Positions 8,224-17,007 of a DNA stretch of 64,000 nucleotides are shown here, in pieces. The position numbers and the translations under genes were made by a program. Within the stretch, counting starts at the first letter, position 1. Each line of letters opens with the position of its first letter. This stretch comes from a virus. Below the pieces are notes generated by a model. The model searched no databases. It was not told the origin of the DNA and saw only the letters and a program-made list of their open reading frames with translations. The DNA lies in IMG/VR virus record IMGVR_UViG_3300023174_000098, positions 1 to 64,000 of that record. The stretch is one strand, 5' to 3'.

Positions 8224-8654
8224 GGATTCTCAGCATCTTGTATGGTCCAGTGCTTGGGGTCTCTATCTTTATGCAATTCTTTAAGACGAGCAACGTGAGG
8301 CGTTAAAGAATCCATTAATTTTCTGTGACCACCAGAGTATTGTCTATCATCATTAAGTTTCCCGGCAGCCTGTGTGTCTATGATAATAGCAATACATGCC
8401 AGTGCAGAACTTAAATGAGGAACACCTTCTTCATCAACTTCCTCGCCTTCAAACCAAGCAGAAAGATGTCGTTGACAAGCATCAACATAAATTGATGCTC
8501 GGCATCCCACACCTCTCCAATTAGCACGACCATATTTCAAGCAACCGTTAAGCAATGCTACACAACCCATAGCTGTTGCAGTTGTAGGCCAGAGATGCAA
8601 AGGCAATTTATCACTACCGATAGCATCTTTTGGATTTGTTGGTTTAGTGCTCAT
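8220..8654 (-). CDS. DUF5664-type dATP/dGTP diphosphohydrolase-like protein (144 aa)
   Basis: The sequence starts 'NPKDAIGSDKLPLHLWP' and continues with 'KYGRANWRGVG', 'YVDACQRHLSAWFEGE' and 'DEEGVPHLSSALACIAIII', which I recognise as the DUF5664 family, annotated as an N-terminal dATP/dGTP diphosphohydrolase domain. The E-G-E, D-E and H residues fit an all-alpha MazG-like metal site. It would act in the cytosol on purine dNTPs and could shape the pool used by the phage polymerase. It is a single gene converging on the nuclease. The exact substrate is not established by sequence. Confidence 0.7.
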   Translation of the reverse strand: MSTKPTNPKDAIGSDKLPLHLWPTTATAMGCVALLNGCLKYGRANWRGVGCRASIYVDACQRHLSAWFEGEEVDEEGVPHLSSALACIAIIIDTQAAGKLNDDRQYSGGHRKLMDSLTPHVARLKELHKDRDPKHWTIQDAENP

Positions 8655-8690
8655 TAATTTGTCCTTTTCACACTATATTATAATAAAAAT

Positions 8691-8933
8691 ATGATTGAAC
8701 ACAAGTGCAAAAATTGTTTGTTATTTAATTATAAAAAACAAGAATGCAAGGTTGCATTATTAATAGATGGAGAACAAAAACATCTACCTGTTTTCGCAGA
8801 AGACAATTGCCACATGGAAGAATTGGGAATAGAAGTTGAGCAAGTTCGTTGGATGGAGAAAACAGATAATAAAACAAATAAAAAAATAGTAGAGATAGAG
8901 TACCCGGAAAACTTTTTTGGAAAAGATGAATGA
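8691..8933 (+). CDS. Small Cys-rich hypothetical protein (80 aa)
   Basis: It opens with 'HKCKNCLLFNYKKQECKVALL', a CxxC plus C arrangement that could bind a metal, with a further Cys-His near residue 40. The C-terminal half is charged. It lies 3 nt before the large Cys-rich gene downstream and likely shares its mRNA. The upstream DNA carries CTATATTAT, 8-9 nt before the ATG. The function is unknown. Confidence 0.6.
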   Translation: MIEHKCKNCLLFNYKKQECKVALLIDGEQKHLPVFAEDNCHMEELGIEVEQVRWMEKTDNKTNKKIVEIEYPENFFGKDE

Positions 8934-8936
8934 ATT

Positions 8937-10829
8937 ATGGGAGAATGCAAGTCGCCATACAACAGAGGCAGAGGAGAAATTTGCATCTATGAACGTGATG
9001 CAAATGGACCAACAGATTTAAAGTGTTGTCCTGTTAAATGCTATCCTCCAGTATGTTACGATAAAGTTGATGTGGAATTTAGTTGCGGAACAACAACGAC
9101 AACAACCACAACTCAACCTCCATATAAATGTCATTGTCGTGTGATTGTAATATGGGTTTGCAACTCAAATGCCGCTAAAGATGATGATATATATATTTAT
9201 CTAAATGATATTGAATTGGGACGTGTGGATTTGAGTGCAAACGATTATACAGGAGGATTATTTATTGGCCATCCCACGGCATACTTCCCACCAGCTACTT
9301 CCCAAGGCGAAACAAAGTTTGGCAATTGCCCATTAAGCAAAATGTTTAAAGCAGAAGATTGTGATATTTTTGATTCATTATGTAGATTTGATCCAGATTA
9401 TTTGTTCGAAACCGATAATGAGGTAAGGACTGAATTATGGAGGGCCAACGACAACGGCAATGCTGGCACAATAAATATCACAAGCTATAAGCTAAATGAA
9501 GATGATAGTCTCACAGATCCTTGTGAATTAGCATCTGTGGGTTATTCTACACCTCCTCAAAAAATAGCTTTCGATATAAAGGGGGGCTGTTGTTGCACGG
9601 GTGGGGGAACAGGATTTAAGGCTTTTGATGGATCATTTCATTGGTATAAATACGCCAGAGTAACATATAACCTTAATTGTATAACTAAATGGTCCCAAGA
9701 CCCGGGCCCCTATACATCTGCAACTATTTTACTTGAGTGGCCGGCCAGCTTCACCAATGCAAAAAATGATTGTACCTCTGGAAAAGTTATAGAGGCCTTT
9801 GGGCCCTTCACGGGCGGGACGGTCGGCTCCAGTCTGGGTGGGGTTCCCACATCACATATAAATAATTCTTCAGATAATTCGGCAACTTTTAGTTCATTAG
9901 AAGAAGAAACAGGTTGTGGATGGGAGCTGAGTGATGAGATCATTTGTAGTCAACCATATCCTTTTTTAAATCCTAATATCACAGAAGAATTATACTTAAA
10001 TATTACAGAAAAATCAAAAGATTGTATTAATAGCAATACTTTTATTAGTAATTGTGTAGTTGGAGAAACCTCACAAATCAACCAACATTATACTGGATCG
10101 AAACAAGATGAATTTGTACTTTGCTATAAAAACAAAGGAAATAATGAATTTATTATAAAAAATGAAAAAGATGAAATTATAAAAAATATAAAAACAGAAA
10201 AAAATAAAGAAGATGTAGAACTAATAAGCAAGCCAGAAGGTTCAGATTATATAATAATAGAAACCATTGCAGGAGAAAATTCATCTTGGGAGTATTGTTT
10301 ACTGTGTCCTGAGACAATAAATCATCTTCTAAAGGAAACAGAAAATGGCACAATAAAGACTCTCTCAACAGAATATCCTGGTTGTAAATTTGTTGTATTT
10401 TTAGAAACAACAGGTTGCTGCATAGAGATAGATGGAGATAAGTTATATGCCGTGGGAGATGGAACTCTATATGCGAGTGTAGATAGCGGATCTCCAGGAG
10501 ATGGAGAAGGATTAGAATGCTGTAGGAATCCAACAGTTAAAATATGCGAAGTTGATTGTGGAGGAGGATGCGAGGAAGGAGAATTTGGTGCATCTAAATA
10601 TTTATTGGATGGATGCGAATTTACAATAACTGTGACGGGGCAAAATTCAGGTGATTATGGAGGACAACAAGATTGTCAATGTAAGGACCCGAGTGATAAA
10701 ACAAAAGAAGAAGGATACCCAACAGGAACAGAAATGCACCCAGATGATTGCCCTGCACCATTTAGAATAATGAAGAACAAAAATAATAATGGTCTGAGAA
10801 TATTAGTCAATAAGAATTTTATCCGTTGA
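8937..10829 (+). CDS. Large Cys-rich hypothetical protein, probably a virion or adhesin component (630 aa)
   Basis: The protein has over 35 cysteines, an early Cys-rich segment (residues 1-50), a poly-Thr/Pro linker (residues 52-62) and beta-rich, Asn/Gly/Ser-rich sequence. The Thr-Pro linker between compact segments is typical of exposed multi-domain structural proteins. A local GC-rich patch near 9700-9850 differs from the AT-rich rest. The last 27 bp overlap the 3' end of the convergent helicase gene. I recognise no named family. Structural function is inferred from composition and neighbours. Confidence 0.55.
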   Translation: MGECKSPYNRGRGEICIYERDANGPTDLKCCPVKCYPPVCYDKVDVEFSCGTTTTTTTTQPPYKCHCRVIVIWVCNSNAAKDDDIYIYLNDIELGRVDLSANDYTGGLFIGHPTAYFPPATSQGETKFGNCPLSKMFKAEDCDIFDSLCRFDPDYLFETDNEVRTELWRANDNGNAGTINITSYKLNEDDSLTDPCELASVGYSTPPQKIAFDIKGGCCCTGGGTGFKAFDGSFHWYKYARVTYNLNCITKWSQDPGPYTSATILLEWPASFTNAKNDCTSGKVIEAFGPFTGGTVGSSLGGVPTSHINNSSDNSATFSSLEEETGCGWELSDEIICSQPYPFLNPNITEELYLNITEKSKDCINSNTFISNCVVGETSQINQHYTGSKQDEFVLCYKNKGNNEFIIKNEKDEIIKNIKTEKNKEDVELISKPEGSDYIIIETIAGENSSWEYCLLCPETINHLLKETENGTIKTLSTEYPGCKFVVFLETTGCCIEIDGDKLYAVGDGTLYASVDSGSPGDGEGLECCRNPTVKICEVDCGGGCEEGEFGASKYLLDGCEFTITVTGQNSGDYGGQQDCQCKDPSDKTKEEGYPTGTEMHPDDCPAPFRIMKNKNNNGLRILVNKNFIR

Positions 10830-12857
10830 TAACTTTTTTGCATCTAGTAATATTTCTTCTACTTTATCCACTTTCATATTCAATAATTTAACTAGTTTGT
10901 CTTTCGGGCAATTTAAGAATTCATCTAGATTCTTAACATTATTTTCATAGAGTTTCTTAGCTCTCTGTTTGCCTATATTCTTAATAAAGCAAAGATCAAC
11001 AAAATGCGATGGAACTCCGCTTTGAAGTCTAATGAGAAGTCTATTTAAATAATCTCCTAAACCTTCTTTAATGTCCATCGCATCTATTTGTTTTAAAACT
11101 TCTATTACTCTTGGAGCATCCATTTGCAGACCTCTCATAAGAGCATTCATATTATCACTATTAAGTGAATTTAAAATATTATAATAACAGTATGAAGTTT
11201 TAACACTTGAATCTGTTTTAAATACTTTTATTCCCTCTTTTCTTAATAATTCATCAAGTCTATTTGAATAAAGAGAAACTTCATCTTTCTCTGCTCGGCT
11301 TATTATTCCAGCCTTGTGCGAATCAAGATTTCCAAGAAGCATTGAAATCGCATAATCATTACTCTCTAATCCATTTTCAACAAGCACCAGAAGATTGCTT
11401 TTTAAATCTGCCACATCTAGTGGAGGAAAGTAATACATGCTACTTACTCTGCCGACTGCGGTGGCTTTCCACTCTCCTTGATACTCATATATCACTCCTC
11501 TCTTTTTTAGGAGATCGATAGTTTTATCAAGAATGCTTTCATTTAAATCTTTTGATTGGAAATAACACAAACTCTTTCTATACCATTCGTGTATATCTTC
11601 AGTAGTCTTAATAGACTTATTAAAGATTTCATTTACAATATGGAACGCAAGAACCTTGTAATGACCAAAATCATTCTTTAATAATTGAGATTCTATATTC
11701 TCTTGCTTTTTCAATTTTTCTTTAAATTGAGTCGCCCTGGATTCGGGAATTAGTATGTAGGCATCCCCAGCTTTATCAAATCTTGGTCGTCCTGCACGTC
11801 CACACATTTGATTAATATTATATACTTCTACTTCTTCGAGTCCTCTATGAACTCCTGTTATGATTACTCTTCTGGCTGGCAGGTTCAAACCACAAGCTAA
11901 AGTAGAGGTGGCAACAATAACTCTAAACTTGGGGTCACTTTTAAACCTACTCTCAAGCTTTATTCTTTTATCCTTCTCGAGATTAGCATTATGAAACTCA
12001 GTTTCAATATTTGCTTTTAATAATTCGTCTTTTACCAATTCGCCTGTTTTCTTGGTATGAACAAATACCAAGAATTTGTCATCAGGATAATAATCAATTA
12101 TATCAAGAGCTTTATTAACTTTCTCTCTCTCATTTTTACTATAATTATTCTCACCATCATAATACTTCTCGTAATGAACATTGAGAGGACAAGGTCTATA
12201 CTTTGAATTAAGTATGAAACAATCTTTGTTGGGAGATAACTTCTTCATCCACTCTGCTATTTCTTTTACATTAGGCATTGTGGCACTAAGTAAAATTACT
12301 CTAGCGTCTGGATTGATTTCTAAGAATTTTATAAGCCCAACTTCTAAATGATCGCCTCTTCCTGGTGTGGTTATAAGATGCGACTCATCAACAATCAGAG
12401 TTTTTATAGATTTAATAAAATTACTCTGCTTGGTATCATTGCGGCTTCTGCTGTTGAGCATCTCTGATGTCATGATCACAAGATCAGAATCCGCAACGCC
12501 CTTCATCTTTTCCTGATCTAGTCTATAATCACCAGTGCATATAGAGACTTTAAGATCGCCAAAATGGTGATCTTTTCTTGTCCAATCATCATATCTTTCT
12601 TGTGCAAGAGCCCTAATAGGCACGAGCATCATTCCTTTACCTTTTCTTTTTCTTATCTCATGAGCAAGAAAAAGTTCTGAGCAGACAGTTTTACCAGCAC
12701 TTGTGCTGGCTGCTACGATTCCATTTACATCTTGGTCATATAGTGGAATTAAAGAAGATTGAACACAGTTAAATTGCTCAAAATCCCAATTAGCATATGG
12801 ATAGTCTTTAGTAGAGACTATATTTTCACTGTCTGTGATCTCAATTAACTTATTCAT
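10803..12857 (-). CDS. Ski2/Hel308-like superfamily 2 DNA helicase (684 aa)
   Basis: Motifs in order: Walker A STSAGKT (51-57), DESH (157-160), SAT (191-193), motif V 'ATSTLACGLNLPARR', motif VI 'QMCGRAGRPR', then a winged-helix/ratchet-like region and a C-terminal helix-hairpin-helix ('IKNIGKQRAKKLYE', about 636-650). This order is that of Hel308/Ski2-like helicases, which unwind forked DNA 3' to 5' in archaea and eukaryotes. Such an enzyme in a T4-like phage could act in replication restart alongside UvsW and Dda. It is a single minus-strand gene of near-standard family length. ATPase assignment is secure; Hel308 subfamily rests on motif VI and the HhH end. Confidence 0.85.
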   Translation of the reverse strand: MNKLIEITDSENIVSTKDYPYANWDFEQFNCVQSSLIPLYDQDVNGIVAASTSAGKTVCSELFLAHEIRKRKGKGMMLVPIRALAQERYDDWTRKDHHFGDLKVSICTGDYRLDQEKMKGVADSDLVIMTSEMLNSRSRNDTKQSNFIKSIKTLIVDESHLITTPGRGDHLEVGLIKFLEINPDARVILLSATMPNVKEIAEWMKKLSPNKDCFILNSKYRPCPLNVHYEKYYDGENNYSKNEREKVNKALDIIDYYPDDKFLVFVHTKKTGELVKDELLKANIETEFHNANLEKDKRIKLESRFKSDPKFRVIVATSTLACGLNLPARRVIITGVHRGLEEVEVYNINQMCGRAGRPRFDKAGDAYILIPESRATQFKEKLKKQENIESQLLKNDFGHYKVLAFHIVNEIFNKSIKTTEDIHEWYRKSLCYFQSKDLNESILDKTIDLLKKRGVIYEYQGEWKATAVGRVSSMYYFPPLDVADLKSNLLVLVENGLESNDYAISMLLGNLDSHKAGIISRAEKDEVSLYSNRLDELLRKEGIKVFKTDSSVKTSYCYYNILNSLNSDNMNALMRGLQMDAPRVIEVLKQIDAMDIKEGLGDYLNRLLIRLQSGVPSHFVDLCFIKNIGKQRAKKLYENNVKNLDEFLNCPKDKLVKLLNMKVDKVEEILLDAKKLSTDKILID

Positions 12858-12902
12858 AAAACCTTCATGACTAAAAAAATATAGAAGTTAAAGAAACTCA
12901 AT

Positions 12903-13160
12903 TTACTTTGAAATCAGTTCAAATCTCTTCTTATATTCTTTTTCGACATGAGGGAAAAGAGCATCTACAATATCATAGATTTCATCTGCGTTCTTAGTGG
13001 CATGGAAAAATTTACTTATATCTTTGTTTTTATCTACATGATTTACAACATCTCCGATATCACCCGAAAATCGGTCAACAATTTTTTCGTAAGTCTTCTT
13101 GAGATCTTCTTCGTTTAAGCTGGCTACGTAATCTTTGAAAACAACTTGCTGATTCTTCAT
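12903..13160 (-). CDS. Small acidic/basic helical protein with capsid-targeting-like N-terminus (85 aa)
   Basis: It begins MKNQQVVFKDYVASLNEEDL: 'VFKDYVASLNE' matches the shared tag, including an LNE that resembles the T4 prohead protease site (L/I-x-E). The remainder is predicted helical and charged. A GAGG site lies 6-7 nt before the ATG. It sits between the helicase and another small minus-strand gene. An internal head role is inferred, not demonstrated. Confidence 0.5.
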   Translation of the reverse strand: MKNQQVVFKDYVASLNEEDLKKTYEKIVDRFSGDIGDVVNHVDKNKDISKFFHATKNADEIYDIVDALFPHVEKEYKKRFELISK

Positions 13161-13242
13161 TTTTTCCTCAAAAGAAAATAGATTTAAAAAACAATAACAA
13201 CTTAGAATAATCTACCACAATTGAGCATAAAATCAATATCGG

Positions 13243-13689
13243 CTAAAAGAAATTTACTTCTTCTGGGTACATGATACTGAAATTAAATTTTTCAAACTCT
13301 CTTTTTTCGCTATTGGTGCTGTATGGATTTTCAATTGGTTCCTCATCTAAGTTTGTGACAACACTCCAACAATAAAGCTTTTTATTATTGTTAAACATTT
13401 CCAATAAAGAAACGTGCTTGTCTCCCAAGAATTTTTTTGCCATTTTACAAACAACATAGAATGGCAAAAAACTATGATTTTTAGGATATATCTGAAAAGT
13501 TTTAACAAGATGGTCCTTATAGTCTGATATTGAATAGAATATTATTATGGTATATCCATCAACCAAAACCTCAGCAGATTTTAAAAGAACTAAATCTTGG
13601 TCATCTCCATTAGAACAAGGAAATGTTAAATGAATAAAATTTTTAGCCAATTTTTTCATTCTTTTGATCGTAGCATCCAAATTAGCCAT
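13243..13689 (-). CDS. Hypothetical protein (148 aa)
   Basis: The protein is soluble, with alternating hydrophobic segments ('VLVDGYTIIIFYSISDY', about 41-57) suggesting a small alpha/beta fold. There are no recognisable motifs. AAGGATAAATAATTTT precedes the ATG, giving a plausible if distant ribosome site. It diverges from the plus-strand gene that starts 50 nt away; that gap carries the latter's promoter. Confidence 0.55.
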   Translation of the reverse strand: MANLDATIKRMKKLAKNFIHLTFPCSNGDDQDLVLLKSAEVLVDGYTIIIFYSISDYKDHLVKTFQIYPKNHSFLPFYVVCKMAKKFLGDKHVSLLEMFNNNKKLYCWSVVTNLDEEPIENPYSTNSEKREFEKFNFSIMYPEEVNFF

Positions 13690-13703
13690 AAAATTATTTA
13701 TCC

Positions 13704-13731
13704 TTGTTTTTGTATTTTAAAATGTTATAAT
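13704..13731 (+). promoter_or_regulatory. Sigma70-like promoter, 16-bp spacer
   Basis: TTGTTT (13704-13709), 16 bp, then TATAAT (13726-13731). The ATG of the next gene begins 7 nt after the -10 box, so a transcript from it would be leaderless or nearly so. Confidence 0.5.
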
Positions 13732-13738
13732 TCAATTT

Positions 13739-14164
13739 ATGAGAATTAAAAATTGTATAAAAATAAGAACATTTGATAAAAGAAATATTTTTACTCTTTG
13801 TAGTCACTATAAAGAACTCAAAGAATATGAAAAAATCCTATTTAGCAAGATAGAAAAAACAGCATATGATAATCAAGTCATACTTTCAATGAAACATATA
13901 TTAATTGCTTTATCTGATCATACTTTTAATGAGAATAAAATATTCAAAACAAATAAAAATATATCAGAAAATATTAAAAAATATATTAATAAAAGTTTTG
14001 AACAAAACAAAGTTTTAAATTTTAATAAACTAAAAAATAAATTTGAAAAATATGGCGTAACGAAAGCTAATCTTTATAATTATCTCAATAATGTCAAAAA
14101 AGTTTACCAGAAAGATGGAAAACAGATAAAAAGAGTAAAATCAGGCGTGTTTAAATTAATATAA
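13739..14164 (+). CDS. Lys/Asn-rich hypothetical protein (141 aa)
   Basis: This is a strongly basic, helical protein with no Shine-Dalgarno site and a promoter -10 box 7 nt before the ATG. The second half ('KNKFEKYGVTKANLYNYLNNV', near 100-120, shown in part) resembles a helix-turn-helix pattern, which might indicate DNA binding. No family is recognised. It precedes a structural-type gene on the same strand, 21 nt away. Confidence 0.55.
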   Translation: MRIKNCIKIRTFDKRNIFTLCSHYKELKEYEKILFSKIEKTAYDNQVILSMKHILIALSDHTFNENKIFKTNKNISENIKKYINKSFEQNKVLNFNKLKNKFEKYGVTKANLYNYLNNVKKVYQKDGKQIKRVKSGVFKLI

Positions 14165-14185
14165 ATTTTAAACTAATATAATCAT

Positions 14186-14734
14186 ATGAACAAAAAACAA
14201 AGAAGAGAAGATAGACTTAAAAGAGTCCAAGAAGAACTAAGTGGATCTGGTTTGTATGTCTACGAGAACAATACAGATGCAGATCTTTCTCTTCCAAGAG
14301 CAACCAAGACCGGATTAAAGAACATTGGTCCTCGTCAAAGATTTGAGGGAGACAGTTATTATCTTAAGTTCATTAGTCCTCCTATAAATCTACTAAAATT
14401 AATAGAAATAAAAGAAGAAGCAGGAGTAAATAAAGAAGAAAATGTTAAAGTCGATGAAATAGTTGAAGAAAAATCAGTGCCAGTAGTTGTCCAGGTTGTA
14501 GAAAAAATTAAAAAAAATTTGGCAAAATCTAAAAAATCTACGAAAAAAAAGAAGAAAAAAGTAGTAAATAATAAAAAGGACAATAAAATGAAAGAGAAAT
14601 TAATTCTTGACCAACCAGATATAATAAAAGAAAACGGAAAATCTGAACCCGTTGTCGAAGATCAACAAATTGAAGAAACAGAAGTTCTTCTAACAGAAGA
14701 TCCAGCCGGCGACATGGAGATAATTAGCGAGTAA
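14186..14734 (+). CDS. Conserved-type phage protein with Lys-rich C-terminal tail (182 aa)
   Basis: Residues 1-75 contain 'GLYVYENNTDADLSLPRAT' and 'GPRQRFEGDSYYL', a compact domain I associate with uncharacterised virion-linked proteins of large phages. Residues 80-182 are low-complexity, with a run of about 12 Lys near 118-130 between acidic stretches. The upstream DNA carries TAATATAAT exactly 3 nt before the ATG and no Shine-Dalgarno site. The rmlA/tnpB remnant begins 4 nt downstream. The function is unknown. Confidence 0.55.
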   Translation: MNKKQRREDRLKRVQEELSGSGLYVYENNTDADLSLPRATKTGLKNIGPRQRFEGDSYYLKFISPPINLLKLIEIKEEAGVNKEENVKVDEIVEEKSVPVVVQVVEKIKKNLAKSKKSTKKKKKKVVNNKKDNKMKEKLILDQPDIIKENGKSEPVVEDQQIEETEVLLTEDPAGDMEIISE

Positions 14735-14738
14735 TACT

Positions 14739-15277
14739 GTGAAGAAAGCAGTGATACTTGCGGGTGGTGCAGGAACTAGATTATCGCCTGCCACATTGGT
14801 AACAAACAAACTTTTGTTGCCAATATATTCAGAACAGGGCGATGGTTGTGTGGTAGCGGAAGTGAAGCCAGAATACACAAGTCAAATATGCAGTGGTTGC
14901 GGAATTAAGGTCAAGAAAGAACTGGGTGAGCGAAATCACGACTGTTTTGCTTGTGGCTTACAGTTAAGCCGAGACCTTAACGCCGCAAAGAACATATTAA
15001 GAGTTGGAATGAACTCTTTAGACAGCAATGTCTTAGAAGCCCACTCCCTTTAGGGGGTGGGAGCATTCACCTATACACAAAACATGTATATGAAGTGGCC
15101 AAAGAATTAAAACTTAGCCAAAGAAAAGAATTAGAAGTAACAGATATAAACAATTACTATTGTAAAAACAATAGAATAAAAGTTAATCACATATCTGGGT
15201 ATTGGAGTGACATGGGAACTCCAAGTAGTGTTTTACAAACACAAAGATTCATTGAAAAAAATAACTACAAACTCTAA
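14739..15277 (+). pseudogene. rmlA (glucose-1-phosphate thymidylyltransferase) disrupted by tnpB 3' remnant
   Basis: From a GTG start, residues 1-33 ('KAVILAGGAGTRLSPAT ... KLLLPIYS') are the nucleotide-binding N-terminus of RmlA, which makes dTDP-glucose. The frame then switches to a TnpB C-terminus: 'VKPEYTSQICSGCG ... CFACG' (zinc ribbon) and 'SRDLNAAKNIL' (third RuvC Asp), with a stop at 15051-15053. After the element's right-end hairpin, RmlA resumes in another frame ('LYTKHVYEVAKELK', then 'GYWSDMGTPSSVLQTQRFI') to 15277. About 185 residues of RmlA and most of TnpB are gone, so both enzymes are dead. A 104-residue chimeric RmlA-TnpB peptide could still be made. Confidence 0.85.
14845..15071 (+). 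mobile_element. IS200/IS605-family remnant: tnpB 3' end and right-end hairpin
   Basis: The element sequence starts near 14845, after the RmlA codons for LLPIYS, and ends at about 15071 before RmlA sequence resumes. The right end carries a 9-bp hairpin with a TTTA loop (15041-15062) followed by CATTCAC, as in subterminal hairpins of IS605-group elements. No tnpA, left end or complete tnpB remains. In this family the 3' end of tnpB also encodes the guide (omega) RNA scaffold; here the sequence adjoining it is the rmlA fragment. The left boundary is approximate. Confidence 0.75.
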
Positions 15278-16782
15278 AAAGTAAATGTTGGCGTTAAAGT
15301 AGGAGTAAGAGAAGGTGTCATTGTGGGAGTTGGAGTGGGTGGAGAAAATTCTTCTAATACATGAGTCTTAAATAAGATATCTGCTTCTGGAAAGCTCGTG
15401 GTATTAACTCCAAAAATTCCACCATTATAGGGATTTTGATAGTTAATTGCTATCTTATGTATGAAATCAGGTGTATAGGCTAATGTGTATTTAATATTTT
15501 TTATAATATCTACATTAATTTTAAAATTGTTCCAAGTTATTAAACTATTTGCAACGTTCACGGAAACCACAGAAGATGCGATTAGATTAGAAGAGTTTAT
15601 ACCCTCACCAGTATAAACCCTAATAGTTCCGGTGCCCGAAACAGCAGTGAATGAAGTTTGAGAAACACTACCTTGGATGATATCCCCAGTTGAGTTGGTA
15701 GAAAAATTAGAAGAAATTGGATCACTATATAATCCAATTTCAAGCTGACTTAAAACTCCAGTTTTTGTACAGTCAAAAGACTGCCAATATGCTATTCCAG
15801 GTATTACTTGTAAACCGCCATCATATAATTCTTGGGATTGGTCCACTAGATCTAGTGCGACATATGTCGGAGTAGGAGTGGGTTCAATTTCAGAATTAGA
15901 TGCACTTATTAATATGGAAAAATTATCCTGGTCTACTGCAGCGGTGTTGGGGAGTATTGTTCTCTTTATCCATATAGGAATATAATCATTTGGATAAAAA
16001 TGCTTAATAATAACTGTTGAATTTACATCTAAAAAAGTAATATTAGGGGCGACTCTTGAAGTTTCTATAACATCAGCCGTTCTATTTACTGGGCCACCTA
16101 TACCGGCACTATATACAGTAACAACTGTGGCCGGTGATAAAGCATTGCCATATGAAGGAACAGTGAGCAAATCAACATAACGGCCAGTTTCAAATATAAT
16201 TTTAAAAGATGCTTTATATTTGCCAGGTTCGGGTATGGTTGAAGCTTGAGGTTCTATAATTACATTTTTAAATTCGGGTATAAGTTCAAGGGCGGCCTTT
16301 ATGTTATTGGCAGTGTTACTCAAATTTTGAGAATCACTTAAGCTATTGCTCCAACTCCACTGAATACCGAGCTCTATTGGTTCAGAGGATCCGTTATAAA
16401 TTAAACTAAAACCCCCGCCATTTATTTTATTGCCAGAAGCAACTAGGTTCAAATATTGTATTGTTGAATCTGTGCAGGGTGGGATGGAGCACAATTCAGT
16501 TGAAGTCGAATGAACACCGGGAAATCCAAATTGAATAACGGATGTACTACTGTTTTTAATAGTAAGATTTAAATTATAAAAAGGTTCATCAGGGTTTTTA
16601 TTCGCCATGTAAACACATTTATAATCAACTATTCCATCCGTAGCTTCTTGATTAGTTATATTCTTAAATAGTCGGTCCGCCACAGGAATAGTGGAAGGCT
16701 CGCCTCCAATAGAATCAGGTATACCCAAAGAAGAACTCTGGCCGGAGTAATAAAAAGCAATATCAGAACTTTTAATTGACAT
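15274..16782 (-). CDS. Beta-rich structural/adhesin-like protein with Pro-Thr tail (502 aa)
   Basis: The protein is Ser/Thr/Asn-rich with repeated beta-strand patterns. Residues 310-480 ('DGGLQVIPGIAYWQSFDC ... GTIRVYTGEG ... NIKYTLAYTP') look like a jelly-roll module of the kind found in extracellular and phage tail proteins. The end is a Pro-Thr repeat ('TPTPTMTPSLTPTLTP'). GAGG precedes the ATG by 6 nt. The 3' end overlaps the rmlA remnant by 4 bp. A tail or head decoration role is inferred. Confidence 0.55.
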   Translation of the reverse strand: MSIKSSDIAFYYSGQSSSLGIPDSIGGEPSTIPVADRLFKNITNQEATDGIVDYKCVYMANKNPDEPFYNLNLTIKNSSTSVIQFGFPGVHSTSTELCSIPPCTDSTIQYLNLVASGNKINGGGFSLIYNGSSEPIELGIQWSWSNSLSDSQNLSNTANNIKAALELIPEFKNVIIEPQASTIPEPGKYKASFKIIFETGRYVDLLTVPSYGNALSPATVVTVYSAGIGGPVNRTADVIETSRVAPNITFLDVNSTVIIKHFYPNDYIPIWIKRTILPNTAAVDQDNFSILISASNSEIEPTPTPTYVALDLVDQSQELYDGGLQVIPGIAYWQSFDCTKTGVLSQLEIGLYSDPISSNFSTNSTGDIIQGSVSQTSFTAVSGTGTIRVYTGEGINSSNLIASSVVSVNVANSLITWNNFKINVDIIKNIKYTLAYTPDFIHKIAINYQNPYNGGIFGVNTTSFPEADILFKTHVLEEFSPPTPTPTMTPSLTPTLTPTFTF

Positions 16783-16857
16783 GTAAACCTCAAAAATAAT
16801 TATACTTGATTTTTAATAAGAATCAATTACAATTTAGATAGTCAAAAGGTCATATAA

Positions 16858-17007
16858 ATGAGACTACAAAACCACTGGGTGATTAAGAACAAAGAAGCCA
16901 TATTACTTAAAATAGTTGAATGGTGCCAAAAAAATAATAAAAAAGTAGAAAAAATAGATTTTGAAACATTATTAGAAGCAACCACATCTTCAATAAGAAA
17001 TGTTTGA
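16858..17007 (+). CDS. Small hypothetical protein (49 aa)
   Basis: An ATG at 16858 preceded by AAAAGG (7 nt away) opens a 49-codon frame, MRLQNHWVIKNKEAILLKIV..., ending TGA at 17005-17007. It is adjacent to the stop of the convergent protease gene. The peptide is charged and helical. Coding is supported by the ribosome site, the exact fit in the gap and a plausible composition, but nothing else. Confidence 0.45.
   Translation: MRLQNHWVIKNKEAILLKIVEWCQKNNKKVEKIDFETLLEATTSSIRNV

Noticed and set aside
14739-15053. Functional TnpB nuclease
   Set aside because: Only the zinc ribbon and last RuvC Asp remain; the first two catalytic acidic residues are missing.
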